Below are positions 1 to 10,500 of a DNA stretch of 64,000 nt, one piece after another. The notes under the pieces are model-generated. The model had not been told where the DNA came from. It ran no database searches and saw nothing but the letters and a program-made list of their open reading frames with translations. Origin of the DNA: Ovis canadensis (lineage: Eukaryota > Chordata > Mammalia > Artiodactyla > Bovidae). The stretch spans positions 99,969,001 to 100,033,000 of the forward strand of contig NC_091254.1 of NCBI RefSeq assembly GCF_042477335.2, in the 5' to 3' direction. The number at the start of each line of letters is the position of its first letter. Position 1 is the first letter of the stretch. The position numbers were made by a program, and so were the translations under genes.

Positions 1-640
1 CTGCAACCAGCCCGAGTCCTGGGGGAGTGCAGCATGGCAAAGCACAGGACGCTGGCCCCAGAGAGCTGGGGTGGAGATCAAGGCAAGACTTCAGTGAGGC
101 CAGACTCCTGCACCTCCTCGCACAGAAAGGCACTAAGTTCCTTAACTCCGCTTATCCGATTCTCCTCAGTTAACAGTAATCTTCTGACCTTTGGACTACC
201 TGCCCTTCGTTGCAAAAACTCCAATATACCCTGGCTTCTTCTCTGGGCTATTTGAGATGATGTCCCCCAAGCTTGAGGTCCTAAAAAGGTCAGAGGCATA
301 AAACGCAGCTCTCAGCTTCTAGCTTGTGCCTCTTTAGTCAACAGAAAACCCAACAAGCCTGGGGCTCTCTCAGCCTCTTAATGTCCTTTCTCTCGAGGCC
401 CCGCTGAGACTCTTCCCCGTGCAGAAGAGCAGCAAAGACCTAGAACGGCCCCTAAGCGCCTAAACAAGACGTCAGCGAAGCCACACTGCAGTCTTCAAGC
501 CCTTCAGTGCCAGACTGTCTCAGCTGTGTGTTTGCTAGACTCTGGAAGGGAAGCGCGGGAAAACCGGGAAGGACGAAATGACCAGGAAAAGACAAAACCT
601 ACAAAAAGCAAACAAGTGGAAGGTCAACAGCAACACAACA
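1..640. other. Intergenic DNA upstream of LAMP1
   Basis: Moderate GC, short spurious reading frames on both strands, no splice-linked coding similarity that I recognise. It precedes the CpG island of LAMP1. In other mammals the next gene in this direction is CUL4A, but no CUL4A exon is visible here. Confidence 0.5.
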
Positions 641-1269
641 CAACCCCACGGGAGTCGCAGCCTGTTGGGCGGGCCGCCGGTGGGCGGCTCCCGGGGTGGG
701 GGTCCGAGGCGCGGAGGCCGCAGCGGGCGGGGTGCACAGGGCAGGAGGCCGCCTCTCCGCAGAGGGCCGGGGCGGCGGACAGCAGCCCAGAAGCGGGCCG
801 GCAGTCCCGAGGCGAGCGCGGAACCCGGGCGGCGGCGAGAGGCCCTTGGGGAGAGCCGTGGAAGCGCGGGCGGGGGCTTCTTCTGGGCGTTCGCGGCTGC
901 CCCGCCCGGGCCCTCGGGGACGCTCCGGGAGGGTCGCAGCCGGCAGTCCCCGAGCCCTCGGCGGCGCCTCCGCCCCGGACTGCGTCAGCCTTCCCTGCGC
1001 CCGCGCTCTGCGAGCCTCCCGGTGTGTCCGCTCCCGCGCCCTCGTGGAGACGACGCCCGGGAAGGGGGGCCGCTTCCGCGCCCTCGGGGAGTGTCCCCCT
1101 CCCCGCCCTCCTCCGGGAGCGCCCCCGACGCCGAGGCGCGCCCACCCTCGGCCCGCGGCGGAGAGCCGCAGGCTGGTCCTCCCGCAGCCGCGGGCCGGGC
1201 CCGGCCGCCTCCCTGCGCGCCCGGCGTCGAGACCCGGCCGGGGCGCCCGGGGCCGCGGGCGTGCCCCGC

Positions 1270-1405
1270 GTCACGTGGCGCGGCGGTCACGTGCCTCGGG
1301 CTGGTCACGTGCGGGGCGCACGCGGGGCGGAGCCCGAGCCCGCGCGCTCTCGCGAGACCCGCGGGGGTCACGTGACGGCGCGGGAGCGGAGCGGGCTCAC
1401 GTGAC
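1270..1405 (+). promoter_or_regulatory. LAMP1: Cluster of five CACGTG (CLEAR-type) sites plus one TCTCGCGAGA
   Basis: CACGTG cores occur at 1272, 1288, 1306, 1369 and 1398, mostly in GTCACGTG context. The one at 1367-1376 is the full palindrome GTCACGTGAC, the consensus bound by TFEB/TFE3/MITF in lysosomal gene promoters. LAMP1 is an established target of that network. A TCTCGCGAGA palindrome at 1348-1357 is a core-promoter motif known to bind BANP. All lie 130-270 bp upstream of the start codon. Confidence 0.85.
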
Positions 1406-1535
1406 GGGCGCCGCCGGCTGCGGGGTCTCTTTCTCGCCGCGGGCGCAGCGCCGGGACCTGCTGCCCTCTCGCCGGCCCGGTCAGTCCCCGGCCCGGCCCA
1501 ACCGCCACCGCCGCGCCCGGCTCGCGCTCGCGCCC

Positions 1536-1587
1536 ATGGCGGCCCCCGGCGGCGCCCGGCGACGGCCGCTGCTGCTGCTGCTGTTCG
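1536..1587 (+). CDS. LAMP1: LAMP1 exon 1 (coding part)
   Basis: Encodes residues 1-17, the basic and Leu-rich start of the signal peptide. It ends with one nucleotide of a Gly codon before the donor GTGAGA. Confidence 0.93.
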
Positions 1588-4500
1588 GTGAGAGGCCGGG
1601 CGGGGGCCGAGGGCGCGGGGTCCGCCGGCGGAGGGGCGGCCGTGGGGGCCCGGCTGCGGGCCGCGCGGGCCCCGGGGGCGGCGGCTCGGGGGCGCCGTCC
1701 GTCCCGGGCGGGCCGGCTGCGGGCGGCGGGGGCGGCCCGGGGCCCGCTGCTGCGGTCCGTTGGCGGAGACGTGGCTTCTCAGCGCTGCGGTTCGACCGCT
1801 CGCCGTGGGGGCTCCGGCGGCCGCGGAAGCTGCGAGCGGCTGCAGCCGAGACGAGGACGGCGCGGGCCTCGGTCCCCGCGGGGCACAGGGCGGGCGGCGA
1901 CCGCGGCCCCGGGAGCCCGTCCTGCGGGCTTTACCCCCGGCCCTGCGGGCCGGCGCGGGGCGCTGACCTGTGTTCCGCCGCCGCTCGCCCGCCGGGCGTT
2001 CTCGTCGGGTTGTGAGGACCTCGCCGCCCCGGGGAGCTTCAGGGAACCCGCGGGGGACCAAGGGCCTGGGCGTCACAGTGGACGCGCTCGGCTCTGGCGA
2101 GGCGGCGTCGGAAGAGCGGCGTGTGTGTGGCTCCGGAGCCGTGTGTGGCCGCGCGTGTTTTCTCCGCTGAGGGATTTTGCTCTCTTCTGTTTGTCCTAAT
2201 GAGAGAAAAACCGTGTTGACTTGAACGGGAATCACTACCTGGTTCGATTTGACCTTAGGGCTGCTGAGAACACTCTCTGTGGCACTTTCTCTCCTGGTCC
2301 CCGTGACACGAGAAGAGGAAAGTGTTAGGACCCGAAAAGTGCTAGCGGAGCGCCCTAGAGCTCAGCAGACACAGAGGCACTTTCCACCCCTACCTGCCGG
2401 GGATTGCGGACATCTGCTTTGAAATCCTGTGGCTGATTGAATTTTGGTTTCAGGTTCTTGCTTTGCCTGTTGTTGTAAAATGCATTCTTTGAGCTGCAAG
2501 ACCAGCCGCAAGGGGTGACCTTATTCCAGCAGCAAAGCTGGAGCCTTGCTCTCCCTGGCAGGTGTCCTGAATTAGGTGAGGAGCTGCTGGGACGAGTCCT
2601 GTCGTGTCAGGACGGCTGGCGTTTCTTTATTAGAAAAGCTCGCCTGCGCTACAAGTTTATTATTGTGTATCATGTTTTAAAAACTCACCTGGTGAAGAGA
2701 CAAATCCATGACTTCCCTACATTGACAGCTTGGAGTGTCGTGCACATAATTACTTTTTTGAAAGCTGTTTTGTCATGTCTTTTAAGTTTTACATTTGATT
2801 AAAAATCCATTTTTTAAAAAAGGTTAAGAGCTTGGATTTGGATCTGTTTAATGTTTAATACACAACTTCACCAAAAAGCATTTTTCTAAAGATGTTTCTG
2901 AGTTCTAAATTACAAAGTCATCCTGCATTAATAACTAGAAATTTAAGTTTCGTTTGAAAACTTTGTAGAAAGCTAGGCAAGTGTGAACTGAAACTTTCTG
3001 ATACATAGATCATTATGTAATGGGACTCTTGACCGTTGATGTCACCAGGATGACCTTCCCCTTTCAAAATGATGAACTGTTGCTTACAAAATAGGGGAAA
3101 AAATTTTTTTTAACTGATACTGTTACTGTCGATTGTGGGAGTTTGTCAGTTACCCAGGTTGGGGATCAAATTTTTCACTAGGTTTGAATTTAAAATGTTT
3201 TAGGTCCATAATTTTGAATTTATATTGTTAGATCCGTGCCAGGCTGTGGTAGTCCATTGTTTGTGCATCCGAAAGACTTGACTCCACGCGTGTATGACCC
3301 ACACTACTTCTGAAGCATCTGTTCAGCTCTGTTGTGATTATTTTTATGCCTGTATCTTCCTTATCCTACAGCCTATCCTGGCCTCACACATTAAGGGCTC
3401 AGGACCTACATGAAGAGACGTCCAGTTTGACAGCAGTGCCCCTTAGCAGAACATGCATGTCAGCTGTTCGGAAATGTACACAGTAGTCTTAGAGGTTGTG
3501 CTTCTGTGTGAGGGATGGCTCCTCGGTCTTTTTCTTCTTTTAAGTCTTCATACATGATCAGGTATCACTGATTATAAAAAAGATTTGATCTTAGATTTAA
3601 AAGAATTGATCTTAGATTAGAAAGTGATTTCTTTAAAAAGTTAATGAAGAGTTTATTGCCTTGTTCCTCCAGGTGGCAATCTCTTTCATGTCTCAAGTGA
3701 GTATGTCGTAATCTGGAGCATAATCATTGCTCACTGAGTGCTGGAGAGAAAGTGTGCAGGTGTGGTGAGCTGGGCAGCACGTGGTCTGAGTCAGCAGGCC
3801 CAGCCCCAGGCGGGCCCTGCACTGCTGTGGCAGCGTGACCTCCAGCACGGGGGTCAGCTCCCCGTCTGTGAACGGGAGTGCTCAGAGTGTCTACCTGTTA
3901 AGTGGTCACAGTAGCTCAGTTGCCTGCAAAGCCCAGTTCAGGTGCCCGGTGACTGCAGCACCGGCCTCACGGTCTGTCAGGTGGCTCGGGCTCGGCGATG
4001 AGCTGGGCAGGTGGAGCCTCGTGGCGCTGAGCACGCCGGTGGTGGCAGCGCGCTCTGAAGGCGGGCCCCGGCCCTGTTCTCAGCGCTGCGCTTGCTCCAG
4101 CTAACTTGATGCACTGACGGTTCTCGCGTCAGCTCACTTATTTTCACTTTACAGGTGCCTAAACTGGGGGTTTGGTGGTTCCTCCGAGCCCAGCTCATTG
4201 GGCCAGGAGTGGCAGAGGACTCTCTTCAAGATTGAGCTCTCACCTCAGGCAGGCGTGTTCCCACAGCTTGTTTCAGAGACTGGAATGTCTCCAGATGGGA
4301 GTTTTCTGAAGGAATAAGGTGCTTACTCCTCACAGGACCCTGGAGAGAGGATGGTGGCGAGTCCCGAGTGAAGGGCTGCTCGTGGTGCAGGTTCTGACCT
4401 TCAGGAGGGACACTCCTCAAGTTACTGAGACATTCTGACTTGAGAAAGTGGTATTTTTATAGAGGTAAAAAGAAACTTCTGATCGTTCGCATACACGCAC

Positions 4501-7500
4501 TCTCTCATAATTTCATGTTAGGGTGCTGTTGCAGGCATTTTTCTCTTGACCAAAGTTGGCTTGTGGTTTCTTGTTTTAACTGAAAAATTTCTGGGCCTCT
4601 CCAGAATCCATGTGGGTCTCTAGCGCTGCTGAAGGCTGTTTGAAGTTTGTTTAGTAATATTTCTTTGTTGTTCTTTGAAAGCTCAGGTCCTCAGCATGTT
4701 TACTAAATGAGGGAATTATGTGATTGAAAAGTTATTTAATGTGGAGTGTTTTCTAGTGAAGGGTTTTGAGTCAGTAGGAAGCATTTGGTGATTTAAGGAA
4801 CTCTCACAGGAGAGCAGCTTGGTAGGAGCTGACGAGGGAGGCCGTGGCCTGACCTGCCAGGCCCGTGGAGCGTGTGGTGGCCTGTGGCTCCGCAGCCGGG
4901 CTGGGCCGCCCAGGTCTGGGGCGCCCGTGGGTGTCCAGGATCTGCCCGTCTCCGGTGCCCAGGCTTTGCTTCTGCTGCTGGGCCTGCGTTTGCCTGGCTG
5001 GCGTCTCAGCGGCTCTTGTGCGTTTCCCCTGTCGCTCTCAGAGGCGTCTTTAAAACCTTCACTGTGTCAGAAGTGAATCGTGAGGTTTTCTCTCCCTTTG
5101 AAAAAGCAGTATTCCTTGGTTGGAAATGATTTTAGTGTCATCTTACTTGGGGATTCTGAGGAGTAGCTCGAAGATTTGTGAATCGACACGGGCAGGAGCG
5201 TCCTTGATGCCCTGGTTGGCTTCGTCCTTGGGTAGCGGCTTTCTCTGTGGTTCCAGCCTAATGTGTCTTCTGCCTGAGGCTTACAGGTGGAGTGTGGGGA
5301 TTCTGTCTCTCCTCCCCGCTTTAGGCCTAAGTAATGGTTGCTCGAGGATTTTATCTGGTGCCGTTCGCGAGGATGGAGTGAACTGGGCCCACTGGAGATG
5401 CGGGGGCCGCATGTGGGGAGCCAGCTGCTGCTCTCGGAGCGCGCCCGGCCGCCTCCGCTCGCAGAGCCGTCGGAGGCAGGTGTGTCCAGTCCTGGCGAAG
5501 GGTGGGCAGGGGCCTGTGCTGCGGAAGCACGGCGCTGTGGGCCTTGGCACGTGGCCACACCTGTGCTGGCTGAAAGCTGCTTGGACTTAGAAGGGTCAGG
5601 ACATCTGTTCTGTTCCTCTGTGAGGGAACCAGGTGCTGACGTGCACGGCTGTAAACCTACCTTCGTGCCCGATTGGATGCACTTGTTGCTAAGCTGCCTG
5701 CTCGGACTGTGGCCCGGCGACCTGGCTCAGCCGTGGTCATGCCCAGGCTGGAGGCCCCGAGACAGCTCCTCCTGCCCTTCCCTCGGGCACCCGGCAGCGC
5801 CTGCGGAGGCCGCACAGCCAAGCCCAGAGCCAGTGGACTCGCTGTGTTTTGAGGCCCTTCTGGACGTGGGGGAAGAGCTCTGATCGAGAGTCTGCGGCTT
5901 TTCCTGCGCTCTCAGGAGCTAGATCAGGCAGCTTTTGAGCCGCAGCGTGGGCCCACCATTTGTGTAGAATGTCAGCGTTTGGTTCCAAGGTTCAAGTCCT
6001 TCCTCCAGGACCCTGCCCCGCCTCCCAGAGGTCCTCTGAGGAGCCAGCGTGAGGCCGCCTAGGCCCGGGGTGACCCCAGCTTGGCACACAGAGGGGGCGG
6101 CTTTCGAGAGGACAGTGTCACAGTGGGGTGGGGGACAGAGCCCTGTGGGCCCAGCGCGTCCCGGGCTTTTCTGCAGTTAAGCAGCTTTCCCAGTAACAGC
6201 CGCTCTGCTGCACTGTAAGCCACAGACACTTTGAGAGAGTCACGCGGGGGTCTCTCTGCTTGGGAGTCAGCAGGCCTCGTGCACGGCGCGTCGGCAGTGT
6301 TCGTGGTGAAGGATGGCAACGGGACCGCCTGCATTATGGCCGACTTCTCTGCTACCTTCCTGACCAGCTACGACACCAGGAGCGGCCCCCAGGTAGGAGA
6401 GCCCGCGCCTCCGCGCCTGCTGTGTGCGCGTGACGGGCCTGCTTGACTGTTTGGCCCGTGTGCGTACCGTGTCACGCACTGTGGTGCCTCTCGGTGCCTG
6501 GGCGCCCTGTGCACACTGGGGCTGCAGTCCCACAGGCCAGTGTGAGCCCTGCTTAACTCCTCGACACGTGTGCGTACCGTGTCACGCACTGCGGTGCCCC
6601 TCGGTGCCTGGGCGCCCTGTGCACACTGGGGCCGCAGTCCCACAGGCCGGTGTGAGCCCTGCTCCCGCCGTCTTGCTCTGAGCCCTTCTCAGGTTTCCTC
6701 GCGGTCGTGTTCTGCCGTCACGACGCAGGGCTTCGTCACGTGAGCCACGCTGACTTGCTCGCCCGTCGGCTGTAGCTGAGCTCTTGTGCTCTGTTTACGC
6801 CTGGTGTGCAGCTCTGTGAACATGGCCTTTTTGGATCCGCTGCTTTTGCTTTAGATGAACTGTCGATGCTGCAGGAGTCACGTGTGAACGCGTGTTGGAG
6901 GAACAGTGCGACTGCACGGGCTTGACTAGGACGTCCGTTGCGGTTTTGTTAAGACAACACCGCGCTTCTGCAGAGTGAGGACTGCCTGCTGCTGTCCGAG
7001 ATCCCTGACAAATGAGCAGCGTTTCTCTGTTTTTTGTGCCCTGCTTAGTCGCGTCCAACTCTGCGACCGCGTGGACTGTAGCCCGCCAGGCTCCTCCATC
7101 CGTGGTGTCCTCCAGACAGGACCGCCGCGGCAGGAGCCACTGCCCTCCTGTGCTGGTTCTTCCTCCGCTGATCGCCTGTCTGTGGGCTTTGCGCTGCTTC
7201 CGTTCACGTCTGCTCTTGTGAACACGTCCTTCTTCCAGATTTCGCTGTCGGTGCTTTACTGAAGCTCTGGTTTCCTTACCCATCCCCATGTCCACGGCAC
7301 GCCTCCTGCTGGCCCCTGGAGAGCAGTGGGGGCCCAGGACTGCCAGAAGGACACGCGGGTCCTTTGGAGGCCCCTGGACACACCAGCCGCCTGGACTCCT
7401 CTTGATGTAAATGATATTTGTCAGACAGAAGGGAGCTCTGCAGCCTTTGTCCATGGAGATGCCTCTCATTGCAAAGACTCGTCCGGGCACCTCTTAACTT

Positions 7501-10500
7501 CTGCTTGGCTCTTTTGGGTTGGAGGTTTTGAGTGTTGTTTCATCGTACGTGGACTGTGTTACGCAAGTGGCATCGTCTGTCTGCAGCACGGTGACTTTCC
7601 GCTTCACGACGTGTTCCTCCGCCACGGCGCGGTCTGTCTGCAGGGCAGGGCCAGGACAGCTTCCTGCTGGCCACTTGCTCAGCCCGGGCCGTGGGGATGG
7701 GCTCTGCTGGTTTTGTAGTTGTTGTTTTGCTTGTGATAGTCCACTCAAACTGTTCTGCAGTAAACTTCGCCTTCTCTTTGTTTAGAGAGACAGGTTCTTT
7801 AAGTAAGCTCTGTAGCAGTCATGAAGGGCTGAGTACACCAGCTCGTTCTGGAGCCTAGCATGAATCATTTCAGTTTACGTGACAGCTTTATTTTCGTTCT
7901 AGTGTGAAGTAAAGTTACATCAGTGAAGCAAATGTTAGTAATTAGGTCATCCTTATCTCACACTTGAATTACTTTTTGGTCTGTGACTTGACATAAAATA
8001 CTTTGTCTTTTGTTTTTATGACAAATGTATGCATTGATGGTGGCCTCTGAGGTAGAGAGGGTCTGGGTTCCGAGCTGTGGTGGTTTCTGAACTCTGTAGT
8101 GAGTAACCCATCGTCATGTTGGTTCCAGAACAAGTCCTTTGAGCTGCCAGCTGGTGCGGAAGTGTCAAACAGCAGCTCTTGTGGCAAAGAGAATGCTTCT
8201 GATTCCAGTCTTGTGATCACTTTTGGAAGAGGCCACACGCTGACCCTCACTTTCACCAGAAATGCAACACGTTACAAGGTCCAGCTGATGCGCTTTGCTT
8301 ATAACTTGTCAGACACAGACACTTTCCCCAATTCGAGCTTCACAGGTGAGAACCAGTGTGGACTGGCGATGGGGTGGAGAGAATTGGGTTGGGGGATATC
8401 CAAACTGCTTTTAAGCAAGCGGTTCAAGGGTCAAGAGCTGGTTTTCTAAAACACAGGAGTCAAGACTGAGGAGTCGGCGACCGACATCAAGGCCGACGTC
8501 AACACGACGTACCGGTGTGTGAGCGAGACCCAGGTCCACATGGGCAGCGTGACGGTCACGCTCCGCGCCGCTGCCATCCAGGCCTACCTGTCCAGCAGCA
8601 ACTTCAGCAGAGCGGGTGAGGACCCCGCCCGGCCCCCACTGTGGGAAAGGTGCCCTCCTCCCTGAGCGTGGGTTCAAGCAGGGTCCAGGGCAAAGCAGGT
8701 GGACCCTCTGCCTTCGTCATGGCGTGGATGGGGTCGGGCGGCAGTCTCCACACAGAGGCCTCGCCCCCCACAGTCCCGCTCAGGCAGGCGGGCCCAGGGT
8801 GCCACTCAGGAAGACTACGTCTTCCTCCTGGGAAATGAGGGTGCTGGCCTCTCGGGGGGCCTGGGGGCCCAGGGGCCTGCAGAGAGTACCCTGGGCACCG
8901 CACAGCCTGCTGTCTGCTGCTGCTGACCCCCCACCCTGCTCCGTGTGCCAGCCTTGCTTGGCGGCTCAGAGTGGCTGGGTTCTGGGCTGCGTGGCAACCC
9001 TGTGGCCCTCCTTGTGGCCGGCAGCAGGCCTGGGCCCTCCTGTTTCCAGTGGGGCTGCGAGGCCTTCTGGGCCCTGCACAGCCAACAAACAAAGGTTGCT
9101 GTTTGTGATCAGAAATTTAATGTTAAAAAAAAAATCCAAAGAATGTTTCACAACAGGTGAAAATAAGGTTTCTGTGCCTGTGACTGAGCTTTTGCTCATG
9201 TAGCAGAGCTAGGTGGGTCCCGGCGCCCACAGCCACTGCCCGCAGCAGCCACCGCCTGGCCCTCAGAGGAGGAGGCCGGCCTGCCTGCCCCTGACAGTGG
9301 CGGGGCGGGGGCTGAAGGAAGCCCCACGTGATTGGGAAACGTGTGGCTAGAGGCCCAGTCACAGGGCTGAGGGGCAGGTCCTGAGGCTGCCACGTGGCCC
9401 CGGTCAGGCCAGCCTGGAGGTGCCGGCTGCTCCTAGCACAGCGAGCGCGTGAGGCATGGGTGTGACCCGGGGTCCAGGCACTCGGGGGCACCCGAGGCAG
9501 CGGGTCATGTGCACTTAGGAGCCTGGGTTTGCAGTTAGCAGCTGAGCATGGGCCTCAGCAGAGGGAAGCGGCAGGGACCTGGGAGGTCAGGCCAGGCGGC
9601 GGCGTCTGGTCCCCTGACCTGCCCAGCCTGGACACGCCTCTCTTGACGGCAGCCTTCTGCTTCTGGGGCTCTGAATGCAGGCACAGAGGCTGATGTTGCT
9701 GTTAAAGTAGACAGCTGCCTTGTTTTCAGAGCACTGGCTTCAGAGCAGTTTCAGGCTCACCGCAGAACGGGAGAGGGTACAGGTTCCGCACGTGGCCTGG
9801 TCCCCACGCAGGGGCCACCCCCTGTCAGCGGCCACGTGGCAGTCTCTCTCCACGGAGGTGTGGCACGGGCGTGAGGCCCCGCCGCCAGCCTGCTGCACGG
9901 GCCTCTCTCCCCGCTGGGGTCACTGGGCCCACCTGTGGCCCCCTCGTCTGCCAGGTGCGGCCTCCTGCCTGCCCCACCTGCGCTGAGTGGGCCTGACCTC
10001 CCCGCCCCGCCCCGCCCGGGCCTGTGGTAGTTGTGACCTGGGCGTGGGTCTCAGATCCGAGCCTGACGCGTGGGGCTGCCCCTGCTGCCTCCGGGGCACA
10101 CAGGGCTGGTGCCAGCCTGTGGCGCGTGTCCACTGTCCCCACCTGGCCTGGGCGCTCCTGCCGCTCTGCTTCTGCCTTCGGGCTGTGTCCAGCGCGGCGC
10201 CCAGGCGCTTGGACAGCGTGTGTGAACTGCCGCCGTTTAAAATGGCCTTGGAGACACTGTCCCAACCGCGTAGGACACAGCTGAGGTTTTGTTCCTGGCC
10301 TCACGGGAGGTTTGTTCTGCTGGAGAGGATGTTTTTGCGGCCGAGGGGCCGCTGAGGCCCGAGGGCTCCAGGAGCAGGAGGAGCTGGGAGTGCAGGCGGG
10401 TTGGGCGGCCAAGCGCCTGCCAGGCCGGGGGCAGCCTGCTCCTGCCCAGCGTTTCCGGAGCCCCGCCTCCCTGGAGGATGAGCACACTCACCCCACTGTC

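Larger units (their letters stand above)
640..2160 (+). promoter_or_regulatory. LAMP1: LAMP1 CpG-island promoter and 5' end
   Basis: The stretch is very GC-rich and dense in CpG, and it spans the LAMP1 start codon at 1536 and the first part of intron 1. There is no TATA box at a useful distance. Transcription probably starts between about 1420 and 1500, where a pyrimidine run (around 1425-1435) follows the E-box cluster, but the exact start cannot be read from sequence. Long open frames here on both strands are a by-product of high GC. Confidence 0.8.

Noticed and set aside
526-2235. Several 200-440 codon frames around the LAMP1 promoter
   Set aside because: CpG-island composition depletes stops; no similarity or splice continuity.
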